64,000 nt of DNA from Mycolicibacterium brisbanense (GCF_001570425.1 NZ_BCSX01000004.1:1-64000); one strand, 5' to 3'; positions 31,286-39,843 are shown, counted from the stretch's first letter. The notes: generated by a model not told the origin, from the letters alone. A program made the numbers and translations.

Positions 31286-31864
31286 TCAGTCCGCCGGTTG
31301 GTGCGCCGGCACCACCAGGGGTGCCACGAATTCCGCCAGCATGGCCCGCTCGTCGGCTTCGTCGAGGCCGGGGAAGACCAGTAGTGACACCATGACGCGG
31401 ACCAGCCAGCGGGCGCGACGCTCGATCCCCTCGCCACCACTGCCCAGCGACCGCACGAACGCCTCGACCAGAGCCCGGATCACCTCGGAGTGCTCGGCCA
31501 TCTCACCGCCGATGGGCGGCGAGGCCGTGGCGAACCACGATGACAACGCCGGACTGTCGCGCACAGCCCGCAGCCCGGTCACGACGCCTTCGATCAGCCG
31601 TTGCGTCGGGTCGCTCACCCCGGCGACCTGTCGGGTCAGTTCTTCGTAGAGCCGACGCGCCTCCCGGTGCACGTACGCCGTGTACAGCGCCTCGCGGTTC
31701 TCGAAATAGCGGTACAGCGTCGCGCGGGAACAGCCTGCGGCCGTGGCGATTTCGTGCATCCCCACGGTCGCGGCGTCCTGCTGCGTGAACAGCTCGTCGG
31801 CGGCGTCGAGGATCCGGTCGGCCGCCACCTCGGAGCGGCGCGCGGCCAGCCAGTCGCCGGCCAT
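31286..31864 (-). CDS. TetR-family regulator paired with cyp130 (Rv1255c-like)
   Basis: This 192-residue TetR protein has an N-terminal helix-turn-helix at about residues 15-60 (ADRILDAADELF ... MHEIATAAGCSRATLYRYFENREAL) and a variable helical ligand domain. ATG 31864 overlaps the P450 stop by one nucleotide (TGATG), so it is translated with the P450 from one mRNA. It most likely represses the operon through the inverted repeat at 33126-33142. The arrangement equals Rv1255c-Rv1256c of M. tuberculosis. The ligand is unknown. Confidence 0.9.
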   Translation of the reverse strand: MAGDWLAARRSEVAADRILDAADELFTQQDAATVGMHEIATAAGCSRATLYRYFENREALYTAYVHREARRLYEELTRQVAGVSDPTQRLIEGVVTGLRAVRDSPALSSWFATASPPIGGEMAEHSEVIRALVEAFVRSLGSGGEGIERRARWLVRVMVSLLVFPGLDEADERAMLAEFVAPLVVPAHQPAD

Positions 31865-33111
31865 CACGCGCCGGCCCGGAACGGCACCGACAGAGGGCGC
31901 CGCACATAGCTGCCTCCTGCCCACACCACGGCGTCAAGGTCTACCTCGAAATCCGGGCAGCGCGACAGCAATTCGGTCAATGCCACCCGCGATTGCATCC
32001 GGGCGGCGGCCGCCCCCAGGCAGAAATGTGCGCCGTGGCTGAACGTCAGGATATTACGGGGGTTGCGACGGACGTCGAGTTCGGCTGCGTCAGGCCCGAA
32101 TTCGCGCTCGTCGCGGTTGCCCGACCCGTACAGCAGCAGGGTCCTGCGGCCCGCGGGAATGGTGGTGTCACCGATGGTGACGTCGCGGGTCGTGGTGCGG
32201 GCCAGGCCCTGCACCGGCGACGTCAGCCGCAGGAACTCGTCGACCGCCTCGGGAATCAGCGTCGGATCTTCTACCAACAGCCGCCGCTGATCGGGCCGCT
32301 GCTGCAGCAATTGCACTGCGCCACCGAGCATTCCGGTGGTCGTGTCGTTACCGCCGGTGACCATGGTGAAGGTGAACGCCAGGATCGACAGCACTCCCGA
32401 GATGTCCCCGTCAGCGCCCACCCCCGCCGCCACCAGATGCGAGATGGTGTCGTCGGCCGGCTCGGCTCGGCGGCGTTCGATCAGCTCGGCGAAGTAACCG
32501 GCCATCGCCGTGACGGCATCGGTGGCGCTGCCCAGCGCGCCTGCGATCCCGTCGGGTGATGTGTTGGCGGCGACGATCGCTTCGGTCCAGCCGTCGAATC
32601 GAGCCCGGTCGGCTTCGGGCACACCGAGGTAATGCGCGACGACCATCGACGGCAGCGGTTTGAACAAATCGGTGACGATGTCGCCGCCGCCGTTGGCGCG
32701 CAGTCGGTCCAACCGGGATACGACGAACTCCCGCACCTTTGGTTCGACGGCCTCGACCTGGCGCGGGGTGAAGCCGCGGGAGACCAGCTTGCGGAACTCG
32801 GTGTGCACGGGCGGGTCCTGCATGACGAACGGCGGGTTCGCGGCCAGCCCGATCATCTCCATGTCGCCATAGGTGACGGTCAGGCCCTGGGCCGACGAGA
32901 AGGTCTCGTGATCGCGTGCGGCCGCCCAGATGTCGGCGTGCCGGGACAGCACGTAGTAGTCCTGATCGGGACGATCGACGGGCACCACGTGGTGGACTGG
33001 ATCGTGTTCGCGCAGTGCGGCATACATCGCCCATGGGCTCGCCCAGGTGTCGGCATTGGCGAGTTCGAAGCGCACCGGGGACTCAGACCGTTGAGACAGA
33101 GAAGCTGTCAT
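31864..33111 (-). CDS. cyp130: Cytochrome P450, CYP130 family
   Basis: This 415-residue soluble bacterial P450 shows the oxygen-activation helix motif GGNDTTT (about 247), the ExxR pair in DEFLRLTSP, and the haem-binding loop FSHGAHFCLGAAAAR with the cysteine thiolate near residue 355. It is placed in the CYP130 group by its position next to the TetR gene and its overall sequence. The physiological substrate is not known; CYP130 of M. tuberculosis can N-demethylate some amines. The electron donor is not encoded nearby. Its promoter has a perfect -35 (TTGACA) with the operator in the spacer. Confidence 0.92.
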   Translation of the reverse strand: MTASLSQRSESPVRFELANADTWASPWAMYAALREHDPVHHVVPVDRPDQDYYVLSRHADIWAAARDHETFSSAQGLTVTYGDMEMIGLAANPPFVMQDPPVHTEFRKLVSRGFTPRQVEAVEPKVREFVVSRLDRLRANGGGDIVTDLFKPLPSMVVAHYLGVPEADRARFDGWTEAIVAANTSPDGIAGALGSATDAVTAMAGYFAELIERRRAEPADDTISHLVAAGVGADGDISGVLSILAFTFTMVTGGNDTTTGMLGGAVQLLQQRPDQRRLLVEDPTLIPEAVDEFLRLTSPVQGLARTTTRDVTIGDTTIPAGRRTLLLYGSGNRDEREFGPDAAELDVRRNPRNILTFSHGAHFCLGAAAARMQSRVALTELLSRCPDFEVDLDAVVWAGGSYVRRPLSVPFRAGA

Positions 33112-33125
33112 GTCTCATTCCTACG

Positions 33126-33147
33126 ACAGACTGTGAGTCTGTGTCAA
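33126..33147 (-). promoter_or_regulatory. cyp130 promoter with TetR-type operator in the spacer
   Basis: Read on the reverse strand, TTGACA (33147-33142) is a consensus -35. The next 17 bp contain the inverted repeat ACAGACT-CAC-AGTCTGT (33142-33126), followed by a GTAGGAAT -10-like stretch and the ATG 15 nt later. A repressor bound here would occlude RNA polymerase. Confidence 0.6.
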
Positions 33148-33282
33148 TAGCTGTTCGATCCCGGCAACTTTGGTGTTGTTGTCGGCATTCGACTGTTCGT
33201 GGCCGACCAAGGGTTTCCGGTGAACGTGCCTCCATGCCCCAGGCGCTGGAACTTCACCATGAAGTCTCAATTGTTAGGGGAT

Positions 33283-33639
33283 TTACCGGATCGCGGGTAC
33301 GGCCGCCAACACTATGACGACGGCGACCGCGGCGGTCGCGACGGCCGGGAGCATTGCCACGATCTTGTCTTGTGCCTTGATGTGGTAGCCGACAGCGCCG
33401 CACATTTGGAGGCACACTGCAACACCGGTCACGACCGATAGCGTTGGGAAAGCGATTCCGAGCAAGAGGCCCACGGCGGCGGCGATCTGGGAGATTCCTA
33501 TCATCCGATCCAGGGCAACACTCACGCCAAGATGCTCGGCACTGGTGCGAACGGCGCCAATTTGTAGAACCTTTGGTACTCCGCTCGCGGCCATCTCCAG
33601 CGCCAACACGATGGACGCAACGATGAATGCGGTATGCAT
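33283..33639 (-). CDS. DoxX-like four-helix membrane protein
   Basis: This 118-residue protein has four predicted hydrophobic helices and begins HTAFIVASIVLALEMAASGVPKVL, the usual DoxX start with a conserved Ser/Gly region. The second half is GLLLGIAFPTLSVVTGVAVCLQMCGAVGYHIKAQD. DoxX-like proteins take part in redox and sulfur metabolism or occur as uncharacterised partners. ATG 33639 has GGAG 4 nt upstream. A leader of about 90 nt separates it from the palindrome at 33737-33753, which overlaps its predicted -10 box (TACGAT). It is probably repressed by the neighbouring TetR. Confidence 0.8.
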   Translation of the reverse strand: MHTAFIVASIVLALEMAASGVPKVLQIGAVRTSAEHLGVSVALDRMIGISQIAAAVGLLLGIAFPTLSVVTGVAVCLQMCGAVGYHIKAQDKIVAMLPAVATAAVAVVIVLAAVPAIR

Positions 33640-33736
33640 GACACTCCGGTTCTTGTGCGGCAGTCGGTTTGAGGGCGCGGGCGTTCATGGCGGTGATTCG
33701 GTGCCGCAGGCGAATCCGGCTCGACGCATTTATTTG

Positions 33737-33753
33737 TGGATACATCGTATCCA
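33737..33753. promoter_or_regulatory. TetR regulon operator, site 1 (doxX promoter)
   Basis: TGGATACATCGTATCCA is a perfect inverted repeat (7-bp arms, 3-bp spacer). Read toward doxX, its centre holds TACGAT, a TANNNT -10 box. Two imperfect copies occur at 34606-34622 and 39148-39164. Confidence 0.7.
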
Positions 33754-33888
33754 TTAAATGTCGGGACATCAACCATGGCGCGGTGGCCAGGTTGCCCTCA
33801 TGGAGCATTTCGTTCTCGCGCGTCGATGTCAGCCACCGCTTCGGCCGACCGCCGTCGCCATGTCGGAGTCGGGACGGCTATCGGTCCG

Positions 33889-34593
33889 TCATGCGTCGTC
33901 GAGCAGCTGTGTCAGGCCGTTGAGGATCAAATCCAACCCGAGGCTGAACTCGCGGTCCAGGCCGACCGGCAGGTGGTCGGCCACGGCGACGGTGGCGGGA
34001 TAGGACTGTGGATCCTGGGCGCGCCAGGTTTCGGGGAGCTCGGCGTCGTCGTCGGTCGCGTGCTCGCCGAGTTGGATGGCGAATCCAAGGACGTAACGCG
34101 CCACTGTCGCGTAGGCCTGTGCGGCCAGCTCAGAACCGAACCCTGCATCCAGCAACACCGCCAGCATCACTTCGCGCTGCCGCATTGCATTGGGTCCCAT
34201 CGGGATTCGCCCGGCTAGCAACCGCGGAACGTGCGGGTGCGAACGGAAGACTTCGAACATCGTGCGTGCGACCGTTTCCACGGACTGCTGCCACGGCATT
34301 TCGCGTACCGCGGCCACATCGATATCGGCCGCACCGAGCACGGCGTCGATGACATGGGCGGTCAGTTGCGCACGCGACTTGAAATGCCGGTAGAGGGTGG
34401 CAGTGCCCGAATCCAGGCGCTGGGCCAGTGCCCGCATGGACAACGCCTCGGCGCCGTCCTCGTCGACCATCGCGGTGGCTGCGGCGACGATGCGCTCCAC
34501 TGGGACGGCAGGGCGTCCTCGCGACCGTGGGGTCGACTGCTGCGCCGCTTTCGAAGTCGGGGTCACCGACTCAGTATCACTGACCCTTGACAC
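33889..34593 (-). CDS. TetR-family regulator of the hydrolase/monooxygenase cluster
   Basis: This 234-residue regulator has a basic N-terminal extension (PRSRGRPAVPVERIV), then the HTH (about 32-78: MVDEDGAEALSMRALAQRLDSGTATLYRHFKSR), and a TetR_C-type ligand domain with VARYVLGFAIQLGEH. GTG 34593 is followed by the divergent hydrolase start 31 bp away; an operator copy (34606-34622) fills the gap, so autoregulation and control of the hydrolase operon are likely. The same palindrome stands before doxX and the esterase. The effector is unknown, presumably a compound handled by the encoded enzymes. Confidence 0.88.
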   Translation of the reverse strand: MSRVSDTESVTPTSKAAQQSTPRSRGRPAVPVERIVAAATAMVDEDGAEALSMRALAQRLDSGTATLYRHFKSRAQLTAHVIDAVLGAADIDVAAVREMPWQQSVETVARTMFEVFRSHPHVPRLLAGRIPMGPNAMRQREVMLAVLLDAGFGSELAAQAYATVARYVLGFAIQLGEHATDDDAELPETWRAQDPQSYPATVAVADHLPVGLDREFSLGLDLILNGLTQLLDDA

Positions 34594-34605
34594 CCAACAT
34601 AATTA

Positions 34606-34622
34606 TGGCGACACTGTATCCA
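34606..34622. promoter_or_regulatory. TetR regulon operator, site 2 (divergent tetR/hydrolase promoter)
   Basis: TGGCGACACTGTATCCA matches site 1 with two mismatches in the left arm; the right arm is perfect. It lies in the 31-bp gap between the divergent TetR and hydrolase genes. Toward tetR its centre reads TACAGT, a -10 box. Confidence 0.6.
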
Positions 34623-34624
34623 TT

Positions 34625-35467
34625 ATGTCTGTTCGCGATATCGATGTTCACCCGGACTCGCGCTTCGCCGCAGTCGACGGGATGCGGATCCATTACCGAC
34701 GGTCGGGGGAGGGTCCGACGGTGGTGCTCCTGCACGGCAGCGCGTCCTCGCTGTACGGGGTGGAGGCCGTCGCCCAACGACTATGGGTGTCCTTCGACGT
34801 GATTCGCTTGGACCTACCTGGTTTCGGCGTAACGGGGCCGCGCCCCGATCGCGACTACCGCGTCGTCACCTACGCGGCGACGCTCGCCAGGTTCTTGGAC
34901 GTCATCGGCGTCGAGCGATGCGCCTTGGTGGGGAATTCGTTGGGCGGCAACATTGCCTGGAATCTTGCCCTCGACCATCCCGAGCACCTGCAGCTGACCG
35001 GTTTGGTATTGATCAACGCGACGGGCTATCCGGACAAGGAACCGCCCGCCGCAATGGCATTGGCGCGCAACCCGGTAGTCGGGCGACTGCTGCGGTGGTT
35101 CATGCCCCGGCGCGCTGTCGAGCGCAGCCTGCGCCAGGCCGTCGGGCCGAACTCGGACATTGTCGACGCCGCGATGGTGGATCGCGCGCACCGGTTGTGG
35201 AACCGGGCCGGCAACCGGTCGGCGTTCGTGGATTTTCTGACCACCGACCAGCCCGACCGCAGCGGTGAGATTCCCCATATCGACGTGCCTACGCTGGTGC
35301 TGCGCAGTGCCGACATGGATGGCCAACACTTCGCCCGCGACATCGTCGGAAGTGCCGAGAAGGTCCATCCCGACGGCGGACATCTGCTGCCCGAGGAGGA
35401 CCCGGCTTGGGTGGCCGACGCGATCACCGAGTTTCTACACTCCCGCCCGGCAAGGAACGCCCGATGA
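34625..35467 (+). CDS. Alpha/beta hydrolase 1 of the TetR-controlled operon
   Basis: This 280-residue alpha/beta hydrolase has the oxyanion segment LLHGSASSLYG, the nucleophile elbow GNSLGGN (Ser near residue 104), a candidate acid in RSADMDGQH and the catalytic His in DGGHLLPEED, so the triad appears complete. A cap domain lies between, with a hydrophobic/basic stretch (VGRLLRWFMPRRAVERSL). Related enzymes hydrolyse C-C bonds of ring-cleavage products, haloalkanes or esters. ATG 34625 is used; the longer frame runs back across the TetR gene. The stop overlaps the next gene (ATGA). Confidence 0.85.
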   Translation: MSVRDIDVHPDSRFAAVDGMRIHYRRSGEGPTVVLLHGSASSLYGVEAVAQRLWVSFDVIRLDLPGFGVTGPRPDRDYRVVTYAATLARFLDVIGVERCALVGNSLGGNIAWNLALDHPEHLQLTGLVLINATGYPDKEPPAAMALARNPVVGRLLRWFMPRRAVERSLRQAVGPNSDIVDAAMVDRAHRLWNRAGNRSAFVDFLTTDQPDRSGEIPHIDVPTLVLRSADMDGQHFARDIVGSAEKVHPDGGHLLPEEDPAWVADAITEFLHSRPARNAR

Positions 35468-36357
35468 AGTACTTCGTCGCAGCCGGAGAAGACCGCCGAC
35501 TGGACGCCGCCACGCGGGGTCGTCTTCGCGGTAGTTACATTGAATTGAGCGATGGTGTAACGCATTACGAGTTGGCTGGGCCTGACGGCGGCGATGTCGT
35601 CGTGCTGGCCGGCGGGCTGGCCATTCCGTTGTTCTACTGGGACGCATTGGCTGCGGAGTTACATGCCCGCGGACTGCGCACACTGGCCTACAGCGGCTAC
35701 GGGCGCGGCTACTCCGACCGTGTCATCGCCCGCTATGACGAGACGCTGTTCGTCCGTCAACTCCGCGAGCTCGTCGAGCACCTCGACCTACCCGCCTCCT
35801 ACCACGTGGTGGGGACGTCGATGGGTGCGCTGATCGCCATGGCGTATGTAGGTCAACACGTCGGCAGCGCGGCCACTCTGGCGCTGGTGGGCCCTGCCGG
35901 GCTGAGCCGTCAACCCGTTGCGCCGAAACTGTTGCTGGGCAACGACATCGCGGCCGGCGTGATCGCCAAGCGGTTTGGGCGGCGCATCCTCGAACGGCAT
36001 CTGGGACACAATGTGGCAGACGCCGACCATGCCGCCGCACTGGCGGAGATGATCGGTGAGGCCTCACGATACGAAGGTTCGATCTACGCATTTTTCGAGA
36101 CGCTGCAACACTTTCCGCTGTTCGATCGCGCCGAACTCTACCGGCACACCGGCACGCTTCGCCTGCCCACGCACCTGATCTGGGGCCGCGACGATCACGT
36201 CACCCCGATCGGCAGCCTGGGTCGGGTCCGTGAACTGCTTCAGCCCAGCCAATGCCACGTCATCGATGACTGCGGCCACATGGCTCCGTTTGAACGTCCT
36301 CGTGTTGTCGCCGACCAACTCGCGACTTTCTACGACACCTTCCACAGATCGGCTTGA
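35464..36357 (+). CDS. Alpha/beta hydrolase 2 of the TetR-controlled operon
   Basis: This 297-residue hydrolase is related to but distinct from its upstream partner. It has the nucleophile motif GTSMGAL (Ser near residue 121), the acid in IWGRDDHVTP and the His in DCGHMAPFERP. The opening region VVVLAGGLAIPLFYWDALAAEL has the usual HG-type oxyanion loop changed to AGG. ATG 35464 overlaps the previous stop by 4 nt and the next gene starts 3 nt after its stop, so the three enzymes are one operon. The substrate is unknown; pairing with an aromatic hydroxylase suggests degradation of a cyclic compound. Confidence 0.85.
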   Translation: MKYFVAAGEDRRLDAATRGRLRGSYIELSDGVTHYELAGPDGGDVVVLAGGLAIPLFYWDALAAELHARGLRTLAYSGYGRGYSDRVIARYDETLFVRQLRELVEHLDLPASYHVVGTSMGALIAMAYVGQHVGSAATLALVGPAGLSRQPVAPKLLLGNDIAAGVIAKRFGRRILERHLGHNVADADHAAALAEMIGEASRYEGSIYAFFETLQHFPLFDRAELYRHTGTLRLPTHLIWGRDDHVTPIGSLGRVRELLQPSQCHVIDDCGHMAPFERPRVVADQLATFYDTFHRSA

Positions 36358-36360
36358 CCA

Positions 36361-37902
36361 ATGACAACACCAAGCATCATCACAGACGTCTTGATCGTCG
36401 GCGCGGGGCCCGCCGGTACCGCGCTTGCGATCGACCTCTTACGCCGCGGTGTGGCGGTACGTCTCGTGGACAAGGCGCCACATGCCTTCGACGGTTCCCG
36501 CGCCAAAGGCATCCAGCCCCGCACCCTCGAGGTTCTCGACGATCTGGGCGCGTTGCCCGACATCCTCGACCAAGGTGCCCTCTACCCACCGATGGGAATC
36601 CATCTCGGCCCGATCACCATCCCTTTCACGATGATGGCCAAGGGAAAGCGTGGTCCCGATGTCCCATACCCCGACACCTGGCTCATCCCGCAGCACCGTA
36701 CCGACCGCGCGCTGCATGCTCAGTTCGAATCCCTCGGGGGACGCGTCGATTTCAGCACTGAGCTGCTGGATTTCACCGACCACGGCACACATGTCACCGC
36801 ACGCGTCACGACCACCGATGGTGCCGAGGACATCTCCGCGCGATACCTTGTCGGCGCCGACGGCGGCGCCAGCCGGGTCCGCAAGGTCCTCGGCGTCGAG
36901 TTCAGCGGCTCCACCGACGAGGCCGATCGCATCCTCATCGTCGACGCAGCCGTCTCTGGTGGACTGTCTCGCAAGTACTGGCACGTGTGGCCCGGACTCA
37001 AAGGACGCTTCGTGGGCGCTTGCCCGCTGCCGCATAGCGACACATTCCAGTGGATGATCCGACTTTCACCGAACGAACAACCGCCGGAAGACCTGCCCAA
37101 GATCAACGCGCGCATCCAAGCCCATACCCACAACAAGCGCCTCGTGCTGCGAGACATCCAGTGGCAGTCGGTGTTTCGACCCAACATTCGGCTGGCTCAG
37201 AACTACCGCCGCGGCCGTGTACTGCTGGCCGGTGACGCCGCCCACGTTCACACCCCCGCCGGCGCCCAGGGCCTCAACACCGGGATCGGCGACGCCTACA
37301 ACCTGGGCTGGAAACTCGGTCAAGTCCTTGCAGGAGCAGACGATCGGCTCCTCGACACCTATGAACAGGAGCGCCGGCCCGTCGCAGCCGGTGTGCTCGG
37401 GCTATCCACCAAGAAATACGAAGGCATCGGCAAGTTCGACCCCTCCAGCATTCGGCGCGGCAAGGACGAGAAGCAACTCGGCCTGTCTTATCACGGCGGG
37501 CCACTGGCGCCGCTGGTCGCCGACCGCACCGAGACGCTGCGCGTCGGCGATCGTGCGCCAAATGCTGATGTCGTCGACGCGGACGGCAACGGCGTGCGGC
37601 TGTTCGACGCCTACCGCGGACCTCACTTCACCGCCATTGCATACGGCGCGCATGCCGCCGACGCGTTGGCGAGACTCGACTGGCCAGCCGCCGGTGCGCG
37701 ACTCAACCGCGTCATCGTCGACACCGACCCCACCGGACAATTCGCCGAGATCTACGGGTTGTCCCGAGACACGTTGTTGCTGATCCGGCCGGACGGCTAC
37801 ATCGGCCACATCGCCATCCACAACATCGCCGAAACAACAGGCGCCGCTGCCCAATCCATGACGCCGCACATCGTGGCATCAGCGCCATCGAAGCGGTCAT
37901 GA
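36361..37902 (+). CDS. FAD-dependent aromatic hydroxylase (PHBH/phenol monooxygenase type)
   Basis: This 513-residue group A flavin monooxygenase has the FAD Rossmann motif VGAGPAGTALA (about 13-23), the DG motif VGADGGASRVRK near residue 160, and the GD motif GDAAHVHTPAGAQGLNTGIGDA near residue 290. The C-terminal 120 residues (PNADVVDADGNGVRLFD ... LIRPDGYIGHIA) form the thioredoxin-like domain of phenol hydroxylase relatives. It hydroxylates an aromatic or polyketide-like ring using NAD(P)H and oxygen. It is the third gene of the hydrolase operon. The substrate is not identifiable from sequence. Confidence 0.9.
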   Translation: MTTPSIITDVLIVGAGPAGTALAIDLLRRGVAVRLVDKAPHAFDGSRAKGIQPRTLEVLDDLGALPDILDQGALYPPMGIHLGPITIPFTMMAKGKRGPDVPYPDTWLIPQHRTDRALHAQFESLGGRVDFSTELLDFTDHGTHVTARVTTTDGAEDISARYLVGADGGASRVRKVLGVEFSGSTDEADRILIVDAAVSGGLSRKYWHVWPGLKGRFVGACPLPHSDTFQWMIRLSPNEQPPEDLPKINARIQAHTHNKRLVLRDIQWQSVFRPNIRLAQNYRRGRVLLAGDAAHVHTPAGAQGLNTGIGDAYNLGWKLGQVLAGADDRLLDTYEQERRPVAAGVLGLSTKKYEGIGKFDPSSIRRGKDEKQLGLSYHGGPLAPLVADRTETLRVGDRAPNADVVDADGNGVRLFDAYRGPHFTAIAYGAHAADALARLDWPAAGARLNRVIVDTDPTGQFAEIYGLSRDTLLLIRPDGYIGHIAIHNIAETTGAAAQSMTPHIVASAPSKRS

Positions 37903-37977
37903 TCGCGTAGGCGCTCACGTCGGACTGTCAAGCCGCGAACTCACCGGTGACGTGGGGCGTCGGGGCGGCTGGCCGCG

Positions 37978-38014
37978 CAGCGTTGCTGACGTCGCTCAGC
38001 GTTGCTGAGGTCGC
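37978..38014. repeat. Tandem 18-bp direct repeat at the esterase 3' end
   Basis: CAGCGTTGCTGACGTCGC (37978-37995) is repeated with one change (CAGCGTTGCTGAGGTCGC, 37997-38014) after a single T. The second unit encodes the last residues and stop of the esterase. It looks like a small local duplication. Confidence 0.7.
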
Positions 38015-39042
38015 CCAAGCGCATCGGTGATGAACCTCGTGGCGAGGTCGAGTGACGCCGCGGTTTCGGGCAATTCGGGCTCGGTTTGGTAGACGTGCCA
38101 CAGCCCGGGGGTGGAGTCCAGCGTGACCGTCACCCCGTCGCGGCGAAGAACCTCGGCCAGGCGCTCGCAATCGGGCGCGAACAGGTCCAGGGAGGCGGGC
38201 GTGAGCAGGACGGGCGCGCGGAGCCCCTGGAAGCGACCGTTGATGGGGGAAACCGCCGGCGTGGATGTCGACTCGGCGCCGGCATAGAGCGAGGCCGCTC
38301 GATCAAGCATTCCATTCCAACGAATGAGCGCGTCGAGGCCCTCGTTGACCATGCGGCTGGACTCCCTTGAACCCGGTGGCATCAAGTCGGACCAAGGCGA
38401 GAAGAGGACGACACCGGCCGGGTGTACGAGGCCAGCGTCGCCGGGAAGACCGGACACGATCCTGCTCAGAAGCGCCAGGGCAAGGTTCCCCCCGGCGGAT
38501 TGCGCCACGAGCACGGCGGATCCTGACCACCTCGAGGTGAGCGCACGCCACACTGCTGTCACTTGGTCTAGGGCGACGGGATAACGCTGCTCCGGGATGA
38601 GGTCGTATTGCACGGATACGGCGGGGAGCCCAGTGCCGGCGGCCAGGGCGAGCACGATGGGGTCGACCGGACCGCCGACGGGGAATGCGCCTCCATGGAC
38701 GTAGACGATGAAGGGCTTGCCAGGCTCTTTCGCGGGTGCGCCGCTGAATTCGGCCGTTGCGGTGGTGTGGGGTGTGATGCGGGTGACTCGCACTCCGGCG
38801 ACACTGTCCTTGACGATGTCACCTTCGAAGTTCGCGAGCGCAGTTCGTATCTGGTGGCGAGAGCGCCAATGGCTTACTGCTCGGATGAGAGGTGCCGTAA
38901 GTCGGTTGATCGGCACGGGGATTCGGCCCGGTGGGGCGGTGGCGGCTACGCGGGCCGCTGCAGCGGAGATCTTGACCGGTCTAGGCCCGGAGTCCCCAGC
39001 GCGGTCTCGCGCGGGGTCCGGTGCGGGTTGTGTGGACATCAT
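37996..39042 (-). CDS. HSL-family (alpha/beta hydrolase fold 3) esterase/lipase
   Basis: This 348-residue esterase of the hormone-sensitive lipase family has the HGGAF oxyanion motif (about 115-119), a nucleophile region AQSAGGN in place of the usual GDSAGG, the segment FSPWSDLM, and the C-terminal His in PGLWHVYQ, with a candidate acid in LDLFAPDCE. The N-terminus (TAPPGRIPVPINRLTAP) is hydrophilic with no signal peptide. The start ATG at 39042 has an AAGG-type ribosome site. About 105 nt upstream lies operator site 3, whose centre reads TACAGT toward this gene, so it likely belongs to the TetR regulon. The substrate is unknown, probably a short- or medium-chain ester. Confidence 0.88.
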   Translation of the reverse strand: MMSTQPAPDPARDRAGDSGPRPVKISAAAARVAATAPPGRIPVPINRLTAPLIRAVSHWRSRHQIRTALANFEGDIVKDSVAGVRVTRITPHTTATAEFSGAPAKEPGKPFIVYVHGGAFPVGGPVDPIVLALAAGTGLPAVSVQYDLIPEQRYPVALDQVTAVWRALTSRWSGSAVLVAQSAGGNLALALLSRIVSGLPGDAGLVHPAGVVLFSPWSDLMPPGSRESSRMVNEGLDALIRWNGMLDRAASLYAGAESTSTPAVSPINGRFQGLRAPVLLTPASLDLFAPDCERLAEVLRRDGVTVTLDSTPGLWHVYQTEPELPETAASLDLATRFITDALGRPQQR

Positions 39043-39147
39043 GCTTTGCCCTTCTCGTCAACGGGCGGGGAAACGTGACTCGCCGCATCGGTGCCACCGT
39101 GCTGCTGATCTCTCTACCGTGTCCATAGGATCGCCTCGAATCGCCTG

Positions 39148-39164
39148 TGGATACACTGTAGCCA
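39148..39164. promoter_or_regulatory. TetR regulon operator, site 3 (esterase/cutinase intergenic region)
   Basis: TGGATACACTGTAGCCA differs from the perfect repeat at 33737-33753 by one arm base and has the same spacer (ACT) as site 2. Toward the esterase it contains TACAGT and toward the cutinase TACACT, both TANNNT, so either or both genes may be controlled. Confidence 0.6.
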
Positions 39165-39219
39165 TAAACGACTCGAGTGGCCAATCGCGCTCGGCGACGT
39201 ACTGGCGAATGGGGGCCTG

Positions 39220-39843
39220 TTGAGGAGCTACATCTGCATGGCAGTGGTCGCGGCGGCGTGCGCACTGCCGGCGGTCGTCATTCCCGCGCCACCCGCCTCC
39301 GCGGCCGCATGCCCAGATATCGAGGTGGTATTCGCCCGTGGCACAACACAACCGGGGCTCGGCGAAGTAGGGCAGGCCTTCGTCGATTCGCTCGCCTCGC
39401 AAGTGGGCGCACGCTCAGTCGAGGCCTATGCCGTCGACTACCCAGCCACCTGGGATTTCGACACCGGGATGCCCAACGGATCCACCGATGCGAGCGGTCA
39501 TATTCAATCCATCGCCGCGACCTGCCCCAAAACCCGGATTGTGCTGGGCGGCTACTCGCAAGGGGCAGGCGTCATCAGCTTGGCCACCACGGGGATGCCC
39601 CCACAGATCGCCGATCACGTTGCCGCAGTGGTGCTGTTCGGCAACCTAAGGAGCGCCTACGCGGCCACGCTCATGCATGGCCCGCTGCCCACCATCGGCC
39701 CCGCGTATACCGGTAAGACCATCGACGTCTGCGTGCCCAACGATTTGATCTGCTCGGACGGCCAGGACTGGGGCGCGCACACTGCCTACGTCCAGACCGG
39801 GATGGTCGACGAGGCGGCCGGTTTCGCTGCTAGTCGATTGTGA
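39220..39843 (+). CDS. Secreted cutinase-family hydrolase
   Basis: This is an exported serine esterase of the cutinase family (mycobacterial Culp type), which hydrolyses lipid esters at or outside the envelope. A signal peptide of about 28 residues ends PPASAAA before the mature CPDIEVVFARGT. The nucleophile elbow is GGYSQGAGV, and the triad continues with the Asp in CVPNDLICSDG and the His in DWGAHTAYV; four cysteines fit two disulfides. The start is either TTG 39220, which supplies the basic residue of the signal, or ATG 39238, which has GAGGAG 10 nt upstream. It is divergent from the HSL esterase with operator site 3 between them. Confidence 0.9.
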   Translation: MRSYICMAVVAAACALPAVVIPAPPASAAACPDIEVVFARGTTQPGLGEVGQAFVDSLASQVGARSVEAYAVDYPATWDFDTGMPNGSTDASGHIQSIAATCPKTRIVLGGYSQGAGVISLATTGMPPQIADHVAAVVLFGNLRSAYAATLMHGPLPTIGPAYTGKTIDVCVPNDLICSDGQDWGAHTAYVQTGMVDEAAGFAASRL

